A stretch of 64,000 nucleotides of DNA, taken from positions 92,183-156,182 of the forward strand of contig JAQTXC010000002.1 in NCBI GenBank assembly GCA_028689015.1. The letters run 5' to 3'. The translations under genes and the position numbers were made by a program. This document shows positions 20,005-27,680 of this stretch, in pieces. Below the pieces are notes generated by a model. The model saw nothing but the letters and a program-made list of their open reading frames with translations. It ran no database searches and was not told where the DNA came from. The number at the start of each line of letters is the position of its first letter. Position 1 is the first letter of the stretch. Source of the DNA: Dechloromonas sp. (GTDB lineage Bacteria; Pseudomonadota; Gammaproteobacteria; Burkholderiales; Rhodocyclaceae).

Positions 20005-20580
20005 GTGTCCACCCTGGTTGTTTTCAACAAGCCCTACGGGGTGCTCAGTCAATTCACCCCGGAAGGGCGCTGGCTGGCGCTCGATACGCATCTGCCGATT
20101 AAGGGGGTGTATGTGGCAGGGCGCCTGGATGCGGATAGCGAAGGCCTGTTGTTGCTGACGGATGATGGCAAGTTGCAGGCGCGTATCGCTGATCCACGCC
20201 ATAAGCTGGCGAAAACTTACTGGGCGCAGGTCGAGGGGGTGCCGGATGAAGCGGCGCTTGACCGTTTGCGGGCTGGGGTTCAGTTGGCGGATTTTTGTAC
20301 GCAGCCAGCGCAGGTGCGTTGTATCGATGAGCCGCCCGGGTTGTGGCCGCGCAATCCACCGATCCGGTTTCGACAAAATATTCCGACCTGCTGGCTGGAA
20401 TTGCAGATTCGCGAGGGGAAGAATCGTCAGGTACGCCGGATGACGGCGGCGGTAGGGCATCCGACGCTGCGCCTGGTGCGGGCGGCGGTGGGCGGGCTGA
20501 CGCTGGCCAAGCTGGCGCCCGGCCAGTGGCAGCGCTTTAATGCTGCCTTTGAGCAATTACTGGAGAAAATCAATGCGTAA
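20005..20580 (+). CDS. rluE: 23S rRNA/rRNA pseudouridine synthase, RluE-like
   Basis: This 191-residue enzyme belongs to the RsuA/RluB/E/F group. It has FNKPYGVLSQF near the start, the catalytic GRLDADSEGLLLLTDD with Asp42, LAKTYWAQVEG, and the C-terminal EGKNRQVRRMTAAVGHPTLRL. There is no N-terminal S4 domain, which fits RluE (target U2457 of 23S rRNA in E. coli). It starts with GTG at 20005. The end overlaps the start of the DUF192 gene by eight bases. It is divergent from the cyanophycin operon. Confidence 0.92.
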   Translation: MSTLVVFNKPYGVLSQFTPEGRWLALDTHLPIKGVYVAGRLDADSEGLLLLTDDGKLQARIADPRHKLAKTYWAQVEGVPDEAALDRLRAGVQLADFCTQPAQVRCIDEPPGLWPRNPPIRFRQNIPTCWLELQIREGKNRQVRRMTAAVGHPTLRLVRAAVGGLTLAKLAPGQWQRFNAAFEQLLEKINA

Positions 20581-21016
20581 AAGGCTGCTTGCGAGCTATT
20601 TTTTGCTGGGGCTGAGTGCCGCCGCCTGGGCACAGGTCAGCATGCCGGTTATCGAGTTAAGCGCCGGTTTTCACCGCATTGAGGCCGAAGTCGCGGCTGA
20701 CGACGCGCAACGCCAGCGTGGCCTGATGAATCGTCGCAGCATGGCGGCGCAGCAGGGCATGCTGTTTGTTTTTCCGCAGCGCAACACCCATTGCATGTGG
20801 ATGCGCAATACCCCGTTGCCCTTGTCGGTTGCTTTTATTGATGACGCAGGAACGATCCTCAATATCGAGGAGATGCAGCCGCAGACCGAGGACAACCATT
20901 GCGCTCGAGCGCCGGCTCGCTACGCCCTGGAAATGAATCGCGGCTGGTTTGCCCAGCGTGGTATCAAGCCAGGCAGCCAATTACGTGGCCTTGAACGGGC
21001 GGCGGCGCCACGTTGA
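20573..21016 (+). CDS. DUF192 secreted protein
   Basis: This 147-residue protein starts with a signal peptide (MRKRLLASYFLLGLSAAAWAQ). The DUF192 core follows: AEVAADDAQRQRGLMNRRSM, GMLFVFPQRNTHCMWMRNT, PLPLSVAFIDDAGTILNI and the final GIKPGSQLRG. The function of the family is not established. The ATG at 20573 was chosen because GGAG lies seven bases upstream and it begins the signal peptide. The stop TGA overlaps the ubiC ATG by one base, so rluE, DUF192 and ubiC form a coupled set. Confidence 0.88.
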   Translation: MRKRLLASYFLLGLSAAAWAQVSMPVIELSAGFHRIEAEVAADDAQRQRGLMNRRSMAAQQGMLFVFPQRNTHCMWMRNTPLPLSVAFIDDAGTILNIEEMQPQTEDNHCARAPARYALEMNRGWFAQRGIKPGSQLRGLERAAAPR

Positions 21017-21552
21017 TGCGGGTCGCCCTCTGGCGTAGTGATTTTGTTGGCGTGCCACCCGCCTTGGTTTGGCGCGACTGGCTGCTTGAACCGGCCTCGC
21101 TGACCCGGCGTTGCCAGCGTTATTGCACCGAGTTTCGTGTCCGGGTATTAACGCAGGGGCGGCAGGCTGGGCATTGTGACGAGAGCCGGCCCGGCCGCCA
21201 GCGGGTGCGCGAGGTGCTGCTGGAGTGTGATGGGCAGGCCGTTATTTTTGCCCACAGCGTGTTGTCGACCGCGCGCGGCGGACCGCTGGGGCGCTGGTTT
21301 GCTCGCCTTGGCCAGCGTTCGCTGGGGTCCTTGCTGTTTTCTCATCCCGGCTTTCAACGCGGTGCCATTGAACTGACCCGCCTGGATTCTCGACAGGCCT
21401 TGCATGGCCGGGTGGAGCGCGCCCTGGGTCAGTCGTTACCGACCCTGTGGGCGAGGCGTTCGCGGCACGCCTATGGTCAGGACAGTGTGCTGGTGACGGA
21501 AGTCTTCCTGCCGACCATCCAGCAGTTGTCAGACAGCCGCGCCGCACGCTGA
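21016..21552 (+). CDS. ubiC: Chorismate lyase
   Basis: This 178-residue protein resembles UbiC, which removes pyruvate from chorismate to give 4-hydroxybenzoate, the first step of ubiquinone synthesis. Visible family features are WLLEPASLTRRC near the N-terminus, REVLLECDGQAVIFAHSV in the middle, and the closing RRSRHAYGQDSVLVTEVFLP. Sequence conservation in this family is low, but these three blocks are in the right order. The ATG at 21016 overlaps the DUF192 stop; a TTG one codon upstream is less likely. ubiA is not adjacent. Confidence 0.85.
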   Translation: MRVALWRSDFVGVPPALVWRDWLLEPASLTRRCQRYCTEFRVRVLTQGRQAGHCDESRPGRQRVREVLLECDGQAVIFAHSVLSTARGGPLGRWFARLGQRSLGSLLFSHPGFQRGAIELTRLDSRQALHGRVERALGQSLPTLWARRSRHAYGQDSVLVTEVFLPTIQQLSDSRAAR

Positions 21553-21960
21553 TTATTTGTCTTTGGGTTCTTCTGGCCGCTGGTCCGGGCGCAGGCTGAT
21601 CCGGCGCTGGAAGAAGGCAGGCAGATTCATTGGATGGGCTTGCCGGCTAAGGGCAAAGCTGAGGAAAAACTTACACCAGATCGTCGAGCCTGCCATGGCC
21701 ATCCAGCTGTCGTATTCCAGTTCGCCGGTCAATACGCCGACGATGACGGCCAGCGTGACGCTACCTGCCACCAAATTGATGACGGCCTCGTAAGGCGCCC
21801 ATTTTTCCGGATTGGGCGGCGCTTCGCCATGTTTGATGGCGACTTCCGAGAAGTCCTTCTTGATGGCAATCCGCCAGGCCCGACGCAGCCAGAAAAAGGT
21901 AATCGGAAACAGGGCCAGGAAAAGAATCCAGGTCATCGCGATGGAGACATTGAAAATCAT
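21553..21960 (-). CDS. Uncharacterised inner-membrane protein
   Basis: This 135-residue protein has an N-terminal membrane helix (ILFLALFPITFFWL), a second near residues 58-78 (VINLVAGSVTLAVIVGVL), and a probable third region (AMAGSTIWCKFFLSFAL). A charged tail with repeated Arg/Pro follows. I do not recognise a family. It lies downstream of the symporter operon on the same strand but beyond that operon's terminator, and it touches ubiC tail to tail with no gap. It is a real gene by composition and length; the function is unknown. Confidence 0.6.
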   Translation of the reverse strand: MIFNVSIAMTWILFLALFPITFFWLRRAWRIAIKKDFSEVAIKHGEAPPNPEKWAPYEAVINLVAGSVTLAVIVGVLTGELEYDSWMAMAGSTIWCKFFLSFALSRQAHPMNLPAFFQRRISLRPDQRPEEPKDK

Positions 21961-22001
21961 GGTTTACCTCGGTACGTCCCGGAGCGCTTGTGCTTGCTCC
22001 A

Positions 22002-22035
22002 AATAAAAACCCCGCTGACATCGCCAACGGGGTTT
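22002..22035 (-). terminator. Terminator after the symporter operon
   Basis: On the minus strand AACCCCG (complement of 22028-22034) and CGGGGTT (complement of 22008-22014) form a seven-pair stem, followed by TTTTTATTT. It lies 46 bases downstream of the symporter stop codon. Confidence 0.85.
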
Positions 22036-22080
22036 CGGATGCCATCTGCCCCGGAGGGCAGATAGGAAGCTTACTACAGC

Positions 22081-23889
22081 TTAGTGCGCACCATCGACAG
22101 CCTTGGCACCACGCGGGATGCGGACGGCTTCGACCATGGCCTGGATGTGCTCCGGCGGTTCCTTGGTCATCTTGTCGACAATGAAGGCAACACCGAAGTT
22201 CACCAGGGCACCAATGGCACCGAAGGCGTTCGGCTGGATGCCGAAGAAGCTGTTCTTGCCACCGATCAGGTCGTAGAACTCAGTGCCCTTGATGAAGAAG
22301 ACACCGGTGTGGGCAAAGACGTAGAACAGGGTGACGAACAGACCTGCGATCATGCCAGCGATAGCGCCTTCCTTGTTCATCTTCTTGGAGAAGATACCCA
22401 TCATGATGGCGGGGAACAGGGAGGAGGCAGCAATACCGAAGGCGATGGCCACGGTACCTGCAGCGAAGCCCGGGGGATTCAGACCGAGGTAGCCGGCAAT
22501 CACAATAGCCACAGCCATGGAGATCTTGCCCACCATCAACTCATTCTGCTCGCTGATGTCCGGCTTGAAGATACCCTTGACCAGGTCATGCGACACGGCG
22601 GCGGAGATAGCCATCAGCAGACCAGCAGCAGTCGACAGCGCGGCAGCCAGACCACCCGCAGCAACCAGGGCGATCACCCAGTTCGGCAGCAGGGCGATTT
22701 CCGGATTGGCCAACACGATGATGTCAGCGTTGACGTCCAGTTCGTTACCCTTCCAGCCGGCAGCCTCGATCTTGGCCTTGACGGCTTCGTTCTTGGTCTT
22801 GTCGTTGTAGTACTGGATGCGGCCGTCACCGTTTTTGTCGGTGAACTTCAGCAGACCCGTCTTTTCCCAGCGCTTCATCCAGTCCGGACGCTCTTCGATC
22901 TTGATTTGAGCTTCAGGTTGGAACGGGTCGGTATTTTGCATGACCATGCCCGGGTTGACCGTGCGGATCAGGTTCATCTTGGCCATGGCCGCGACAGCCG
23001 GAGCGGTCGTGTACAGCAGCGCGATGAAAACCAGAGCCCAGCCAGCAGATGCACGGGCGTCAGACACCTTGGCCACCGTAAAGAACCGCATGATGACGTG
23101 CGGCAGACCGGCGGTACCGATCATCAGGGACATGGTGTAGACGAACATGTTCAGCTTGTCGCCCGGCAGTTGGGTGGTGTACTGACCGAAGCCAAGGTCG
23201 GTGACGACCTGGTCAAGCTTCATCAGCAGGGACACATCCGTACCGACCATGTTGGAACCCAGGCCCAGCTGCGGGATCGGGTTGCCAGTCAGTTGCAGGG
23301 AGATGAACACGGCCGGCACGGTGTAGGCCAGGATCAGCACGATGTACTGAGCGACCTGCGTGTAGGTAATGCCCTTCATGCCACCAAACACGGCGTAGGC
23401 GAACACGATGCCCATACCCATGTAGATACCGGTTTCGTTCGACACGCCCAGGAAGCGGGAGAACGCCACACCGACGCCGGTCATCTGACCGATGATGTAG
23501 GTGATGGAGGCCGTCAGCAGACAGATCACGGCGATGGTGCTGGCCGTTTGCGAGTAGAAACGGTCACCGATGAACTGGGGCACCGTGAACTTGCCGAATT
23601 TGCGGAGGTACGGTGCCAGCAGCATGGCCAGCAGAACGTAGCCGCCGGTCCAGCCCATCAGGAACAGACCGCCGCCGTAACCCATGTTGGAGATCAGACC
23701 CGCCATGGAGATGAAGGACGCTGCGGACATCCAGTCGGCGCCCGTAGCCATACCGTTGGTGATCGGGTGAACCGAGCCGCCGGCTGCATAGAATTCGGAC
23801 GTGCTACCAGCGCGCGCCCAGATTGCAATCCCGATGTACAGCGCAAAAGATGCGCCGACCACCAGGTAAGTCATAGTTTGAAGATCCAT
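22081..23889 (-). CDS. Sodium:solute symporter (VC_2705-type, ActP-like) large subunit
   Basis: This 602-residue transporter of the sodium:solute symporter family has about 13 membrane helices. It has the characteristic YAAGGSVHPITNGMATGADWMSAASFI near residues 34-60 and a GLAAALSTAAGLLMAISAAV block after residue 400. A soluble insertion of about 80 residues, rich in charged residues (EERPDWMKRWEKTG, NGDGRIQYYNDKTK), lies near residues 330-390. It resembles ActP but belongs to the subgroup that pairs with a small DUF4212 protein, encoded ten bases upstream. The substrate is probably a small organic acid such as acetate; this cannot be fixed from sequence. Confidence 0.92.
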   Translation of the reverse strand: MDLQTMTYLVVGASFALYIGIAIWARAGSTSEFYAAGGSVHPITNGMATGADWMSAASFISMAGLISNMGYGGGLFLMGWTGGYVLLAMLLAPYLRKFGKFTVPQFIGDRFYSQTASTIAVICLLTASITYIIGQMTGVGVAFSRFLGVSNETGIYMGMGIVFAYAVFGGMKGITYTQVAQYIVLILAYTVPAVFISLQLTGNPIPQLGLGSNMVGTDVSLLMKLDQVVTDLGFGQYTTQLPGDKLNMFVYTMSLMIGTAGLPHVIMRFFTVAKVSDARASAGWALVFIALLYTTAPAVAAMAKMNLIRTVNPGMVMQNTDPFQPEAQIKIEERPDWMKRWEKTGLLKFTDKNGDGRIQYYNDKTKNEAVKAKIEAAGWKGNELDVNADIIVLANPEIALLPNWVIALVAAGGLAAALSTAAGLLMAISAAVSHDLVKGIFKPDISEQNELMVGKISMAVAIVIAGYLGLNPPGFAAGTVAIAFGIAASSLFPAIMMGIFSKKMNKEGAIAGMIAGLFVTLFYVFAHTGVFFIKGTEFYDLIGGKNSFFGIQPNAFGAIGALVNFGVAFIVDKMTKEPPEHIQAMVEAVRIPRGAKAVDGAH

Positions 23890-23898
23890 GTCGGCTCC

Positions 23899-24153
23899 TT
23901 ATTCTTCGTGGACGTCGAACTTGCGGTCCAGATCGCCCATGGCCTTGGCGTAATAGAAAATCAACGCCAGGAACAGGTAAATGGAACCTTGATGGGCGAA
24001 CCAGAAGCCCAGTGGGTAACCCCCGAGTTTGATGCCATTAAGCGCATCGGCAAACATAATGCCGGCACCGAAGGAACCGATGAACCAGATCGCGAGGATC
24101 TTGCCCAGAAGTCCCAACGTGGCTGACCAGTAGGCACTGCCATTGTCATCCAT
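23899..24153 (-). CDS. DUF4212 small subunit of the sodium:solute symporter
   Basis: This 84-residue protein has two membrane helices (LGLLGKILAIWFIGSFGAG and IYLFLALIFYYAKAM) joined by GYPLGFWFAHQGS, the hallmark of DUF4212, and a short charged tail. It precedes the large symporter gene by nine bases. The ATG at 24153 follows GGAGGAG with good spacing; longer frames upstream have no such site. Upstream lie four 11-base-spaced CTGTCAG-like repeats (24232-24271) and a TGTGCGCACA palindrome (24188-24197), so the operon is probably controlled by a response regulator. Confidence 0.93.
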   Translation of the reverse strand: MDDNGSAYWSATLGLLGKILAIWFIGSFGAGIMFADALNGIKLGGYPLGFWFAHQGSIYLFLALIFYYAKAMGDLDRKFDVHEE

Positions 24154-24187
24154 TATTTTCTCCTCCAGAAATATTAAAGGGACGGGC

Positions 24188-24197
24188 TGTGCGCACA
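24188..24197. promoter_or_regulatory. TGTGCGCACA palindrome before the symporter operon
   Basis: This is a perfect ten-base palindrome located 35-44 bases upstream of the DUF4212 start codon, embedded in CTGTGCGCACACAG. It could be a second operator in this control region. No factor can be named. Confidence 0.35.
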
Positions 24198-24231
24198 CAG
24201 CACGGCCACGGCTGGAGTTTGGGTGGGCAAG

Positions 24232-24271
24232 CTTACAGATAACTGACAGAAAACTGACGGTTTCTTGACGG
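24232..24271 (-). promoter_or_regulatory. Four PhoB/OmpR-type direct repeats upstream of the symporter operon
   Basis: Read on the minus strand, the heptamers CCGTCAA, CCGTCAG, CTGTCAG and CTGTAAG start at plus-strand positions 24265, 24254, 24243 and 24232, spaced exactly 11 bases. The heptamer and period match the layout of a Pho box (CTGTCAT with 11-base period) and of OmpR-family binding sites. The array ends 78 bases before the DUF4212 start codon. Confidence 0.6.
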
Positions 24272-24327
24272 ATCGTGAAGTTGATTAAAAATCGGTAAAT
24301 TTTTCGACTTTGATAAAAATAAGGACG

Positions 24328-24356
24328 AAAAAAACCGGGCGAGGTAAAACCCGGCC
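24328..24356 (-). terminator. Probable terminator of sodB
   Basis: On the minus strand CCGGG (complement of 24350-24354) pairs with CCCGG (complement of 24335-24339) around a ten-base loop, followed by seven T. The stem is short but the U-tract is strong, and it lies 27 bases past the sodB stop. Confidence 0.6.
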
Positions 24357-24382
24357 CGGCGGTAATTCCTTGAGTGCTTGGA

Positions 24383-24970
24383 TCAGGCGGCGAAGTTGGC
24401 TTCGACGAAGGCCCAGTTGACCAGCGAGGCCAGGAAGGTCTCGACGAACTTCGGACGCAGGTTGCGGTAGTCGATGTAGTAGGCGTGTTCCCAGACGTCA
24501 ACGCAGAGCAGGGCGGTGTCGCCGGTGGTCAGCGGGGTGCCGGCGGCGCCCATGTTGACGATCTCGAGCGAACCGTCGGCCTTCTTGACCAGCCAGGTCC
24601 AGCCGGAACCGAAGTTGCCGACAGCGGAGGTCTGGAAGGCGGCCTTGAAGGCATCCAGCGAACCCCACTTGGCGTCGATGGCGGCTGCCAGGGCGCCGCT
24701 CGGGGCGCCGCCGCCGTTCGGGGTCATACAGTTCCAGAAGAAGCTGTGGTTCCAGACCTGGGCGGCGTTGTTGTAGATGCCGCCGGCCGGGGCCTTCTTG
24801 ACGATGGCTTCGAGGTCGAGCGCTTCGTATTCCGTACCCTTGATCAGGTTATTCAGGTTAACCACGTAGGCGTTGTGGTGCTTGCTGTAGTGGTAATCGA
24901 AGGTCTCGGCCGACATGTGCGGGACGAGCGCATCCTTGGCATACGGCAGCGCGGGCAGTTGATGTTCCAT
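24383..24970 (-). CDS. sodB: Superoxide dismutase, iron type
   Basis: This 195-residue cytoplasmic enzyme converts superoxide to peroxide and oxygen. The metal ligands are visible: the first histidine in [10 protein letters not shown], the histidine in [12 protein letters not shown], and the aspartate and histidine in [13 protein letters not shown]. The glutamine in [10 protein letters not shown] is typical of iron rather than manganese enzymes. The length is normal and there is no signal peptide. It lies 43 bases downstream of xseA on the same strand and has its own terminator. Confidence 0.96.
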   Translation of the reverse strand: MEHQLPALPYAKDALVPHMSAETFDYHYSKHHNAYVVNLNNLIKGTEYEALDLEAIVKKAPAGGIYNNAAQVWNHSFFWNCMTPNGGGAPSGALAAAIDAKWGSLDAFKAAFQTSAVGNFGSGWTWLVKKADGSLEIVNMGAAGTPLTTGDTALLCVDVWEHAYYIDYRNLRPKFVETFLASLVNWAFVEANFAA

Positions 24971-25013
24971 GTTTTATTTCTCCGTTGGGTTGATGAGGGG
25001 TAAAGCGAAAATT

Positions 25014-26369
25014 CTAATCAGCTTGCGAGGCGGCGACAACGTCGGTGACTTGTGCCGCCAGACGTCCCCGGGCCAGGCGGATATCCACCCGCTGGCCACG
25101 GTCGACCGTGTTCGCATCATAAATCGCCTGGCCGTCCGGGCCAATGACCAGCGCGTAGCCACGATCGAGGACAGCCATTGGGTCAAGTTGTTTCAGACTG
25201 GCCGTCAGGCCGTTAAGTTTCATTTGATGTCTGGCGAGTTGCCAGTGGGTGGCATGGTGCAGGCGTTGTTGGGCGTCGTCGAGTGGCCGCTGTTGTGCTG
25301 CCGGACGCGGTCGGGCATGGTGCAGCCGGCGGGCCAGGGCCTCGTTTCTGAGTTGCTGGCGCTCCTGGCGGCGAGCCCAGGCGCGTTGCAGGCGCTGACC
25401 GAGGGCGTGCAGGGCGGCGCCTTGTTGCTGCAGGCGCTCGGCTGGGTGCAGCAGGCGTTGTGCCAGGCGGTCGAGTGCCTGTTGCGCCACGCTGGTTTGA
25501 CGTTCAGTTTGGCGGCTCAATTGGCGAGCGAGTTCGCCCAGGCGGGCGCGGAGTTGTGTGTGGTCCGGGCAGGCCAGTTCGGCAGCAGCAGTGGGCGTCG
25601 GGGCGCGCAGATCGGCGGCGAAATCGGCGATGGTGAAATCGGTTTCGTGGCCGATGCCGGTGATGACGGGGAGACGGCAGGCCCGGATGGCGCGGGCGAC
25701 GACCGCTTCGTTGAAGGCCCAGAGGTCTTCGATGCTGCCGCCGCCGCGACATAGGATGAGTAATTCGCAGTCGCTGTCGCTGGCTTGCTGCAAGGCGTCG
25801 GCGATGCGCTGCCCGGCATCCTCGCCCTGCACCGGACAGGGAAAGATGCTGAGGCGCAGGGCCGGGGCACGGCGCTGCAGGGTGCTTAGCACGTCGCGCA
25901 GGGCGGCGGCCTGCAGGCTGGTGACGATGCCGAGATGGCGTGGCAGGGGGGGCAGCGGTCGTTTGCGGTCGACGGCAAATAAACCCTCGTTTTCAAGTTG
26001 TGTCTTGAGGCGCAGGAAGCGCTCGAATAAATCACCCTGGCCGGCGCGGCGGATCGCTTCGACATTGAGCTGGAATTCGCCGCGTGGTTCGTAAAAACCG
26101 ACCAGGCTGCGGGCGTCGATTTGCTGGCCGTTGGCCAGCCGCCAGCCGAGAGTTTGTGCCCGGCTGCGCCACATGACGCAGCGCACCTGAGCGCCAGCAT
26201 CTTTCAATGAGAAATAGACGTGGCCGGAGGCGGCGTAGGTCAAATTGGAAATTTCACCGGTAATCCATTGCAGCGGAAAGCTATTTTCCAGGCAGTCGCG
26301 GACCTGGCGATTGAGGGCGCTGACGGTTAGCGGGGCGGAATTATCGACAGGGCGAAGGGGCGTGGACAT
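25014..26369 (-). CDS. xseA: Exodeoxyribonuclease VII large subunit
   Basis: This 451-residue nuclease subunit has the N-terminal OB fold (SALNRQVRDCLENSFPLQWITGEISNL), then the catalytic core with GIVTSLQAAALRDVL, LILCRGGGSIEDLWAFNEA and the conserved PVITGIGHETDFTIADFAAD. A long coiled-coil follows (about 270-400, rich in Arg, Gln and Leu), and the end carries the DRGYALV segment. It degrades single-stranded DNA from both ends together with the small subunit XseB, which is not in the window. It is divergent from exbB across a 285-base spacer. Confidence 0.96.
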   Translation of the reverse strand: MSTPLRPVDNSAPLTVSALNRQVRDCLENSFPLQWITGEISNLTYAASGHVYFSLKDAGAQVRCVMWRSRAQTLGWRLANGQQIDARSLVGFYEPRGEFQLNVEAIRRAGQGDLFERFLRLKTQLENEGLFAVDRKRPLPPLPRHLGIVTSLQAAALRDVLSTLQRRAPALRLSIFPCPVQGEDAGQRIADALQQASDSDCELLILCRGGGSIEDLWAFNEAVVARAIRACRLPVITGIGHETDFTIADFAADLRAPTPTAAAELACPDHTQLRARLGELARQLSRQTERQTSVAQQALDRLAQRLLHPAERLQQQGAALHALGQRLQRAWARRQERQQLRNEALARRLHHARPRPAAQQRPLDDAQQRLHHATHWQLARHQMKLNGLTASLKQLDPMAVLDRGYALVIGPDGQAIYDANTVDRGQRVDIRLARGRLAAQVTDVVAASQAD

Positions 26370-26475
26370 CGCCGGATTCTAACGGTCTGCGCTTAATTAC
26401 GATAGTCGCTTGACAGCGATTAAAATAATTAAGCTATTGATTTTTAATGGTTTATAAAATATGCCTCGTTTTTTG

Positions 26476-26601
26476 GCAGGGCAAGTGAAAGCCTTGTTTC
26501 TTGCGGGTTTGCGGCACTTGGTGACAGGTCTTCCACAGACTTATCCACAGTTTTTGGGGATAAGGGCCTCCGACCGCGACAATTCGCCACACTTGCCCTG
26601 C
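26476..26601. repeat. Structured intergenic element: 12-bp inverted repeat enclosing a consensus DnaA box
   Basis: GCAGGGCAAGTG (26476-26487) is the exact reverse complement of the sequence at 26590-26601. Between the arms lie TTATCCACA (26541-26549), a perfect DnaA box, and an inverted near-match TGGGGATAA (26555-26563). CTTATCC (26540-26546) and GGATAAG (26558-26564) also form an inner hairpin. The element fills much of the 285-base xseA-exbB spacer (26370-26654), in which I see no gene and no confident promoter. Confidence 0.55.
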
Positions 26602-26654
26602 GGCAGGGGGGCGGGCAGAATTGCGGGCTGAGTTTTCACCAAGGACAAGGTCAC

Positions 26655-27260
26655 GTGTTTGAAATTGTAAAAGCGGCCGGTTGGCCCATCTGGCCCCTCC
26701 TGCTGGCGTCGGTCATTTCGGTGGCGCTGATTATTGAGCGTCTGGTGGCCCTGCGTCGGGTCAAGGTGGTGCCGCCGGGGTTGTTGCAACGCGCGGTCGG
26801 TGAATTCAAGCGTGGGGGTGACAACAGCCGCTTGCTCGACGATCTGGAGCGCCATTCGCCGCTCGGCCGCGTCCTGGCGGCGGGCTTGCGTAATGTCGGT
26901 CTGTCGCGCGAGGTGATGAAGGAGTCGATCGAGGAAGCCGGTTCGGCGGTGGCGCATGAGCTCAATCGCTATTTGACGACGCTGGGTACCATCGCTTCAA
27001 TCAGCCCGTTGATGGGCTTGTTCGGGACGGTGGTCGGCATGATCGAGATTTTCGGCTCGCAAACGCCGGGCACCGGCAATCCGCAGCAACTGGCGCACGG
27101 TATTTCGATTGCCCTTTACAACACCGGTTTCGGTATTTTCATTGCCATCCCGAGCATGATTTTCTGGCGCCATTTCCGTGCCCTGGTCGATAGTTTCGTG
27201 GTCGACATGGAGCAGCAGGCGGTGCGTTTGGTCGAGATCATGCACGGCGAGCGGAAATAA
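26655..27260 (+). CDS. exbB: ExbB/TolQ/MotA-family proton channel protein
   Basis: This 201-residue inner-membrane protein has three hydrophobic segments: about residues 12-30, then the pair around 110-135 (ASISPLMGLFGTVVGMIEIF) and 150-172 (ISIALYNTGFGIFIAIPSMIF). The conserved PLMGLFGTVVGMI and the glycine-rich third helix are typical of ExbB. With ExbD it forms the proton-driven motor that energises TonB-dependent outer-membrane transport or a Tol-like function. It starts with GTG at 26655. exbD follows after three bases; tonB is not adjacent. Confidence 0.92.
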   Translation: MFEIVKAAGWPIWPLLLASVISVALIIERLVALRRVKVVPPGLLQRAVGEFKRGGDNSRLLDDLERHSPLGRVLAAGLRNVGLSREVMKESIEEAGSAVAHELNRYLTTLGTIASISPLMGLFGTVVGMIEIFGSQTPGTGNPQQLAHGISIALYNTGFGIFIAIPSMIFWRHFRALVDSFVVDMEQQAVRLVEIMHGERK

Positions 27261-27263
27261 ACG

Positions 27264-27680
27264 ATGAATTTCCAGCGCGGACGTAGCCGGGAAGAGCCGG
27301 AAATCAACCTGATTCCGATGATTGACGTGCTGCTCGTCATCATCATTTTCCTGATGCTGACCACGTCCTATTCCCGCTTTTCCGGCCTGGAAATCAACCT
27401 GCCGACGGCGGATGTCAGCAAGCCGGCCGAGGCGCCGAATGAAATCGATGTGGCGGTGACCGCCAGCGGTCAGATTTTGGTCAATAAATCGCCGTTGACC
27501 GTGAGTGATGTCGGGGGCATTGCCGAAGGTCTGCACCGGGCCGCCGGCGGGCGGGCTGACCCAGTGATCATCATCAACGCCGATGCCAAGGCCACCCACC
27601 AGCGCGTGGTGGATGTCATGCAGGCAGCGCAATCGGCGGGCTATCCGCATATTTCCTTCGCGACCCAGTCGGCTAACTGA
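27264..27680 (+). CDS. exbD: ExbD/TolR-family protein
   Basis: This 138-residue protein has a short cytoplasmic N-terminus and the signature EINLIPMIDVLLVIIIFLMLTT, whose membrane aspartate carries protons in the ExbBD motor. A periplasmic domain follows with the usual VAVTASGQILVNKSPL and VIINADAKATHQRVVDVMQAA. It is a normal-length partner of the upstream exbB. The stop TGA overlaps the lpxK ATG, so the transport motor and lipid A genes are coupled, an order also seen in other betaproteobacteria. Confidence 0.94.
   Translation: MNFQRGRSREEPEINLIPMIDVLLVIIIFLMLTTSYSRFSGLEINLPTADVSKPAEAPNEIDVAVTASGQILVNKSPLTVSDVGGIAEGLHRAAGGRADPVIIINADAKATHQRVVDVMQAAQSAGYPHISFATQSAN

Noticed and set aside
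22084-24126. A 680-codon plus-strand frame opposite the symporter genes
   Set aside because: It is His/Gln/Asp-rich with no recognisable fold and is fully explained as the antisense of two conserved membrane proteins.
24188-24210. Possible sigma-54 promoter (TGGCCGTGCTGTGTGC on the minus strand) before the symporter operon
   Set aside because: The GG and GC pairs are 11 bases apart instead of 10, and the first element does not match TGGCACG beyond TGGC.
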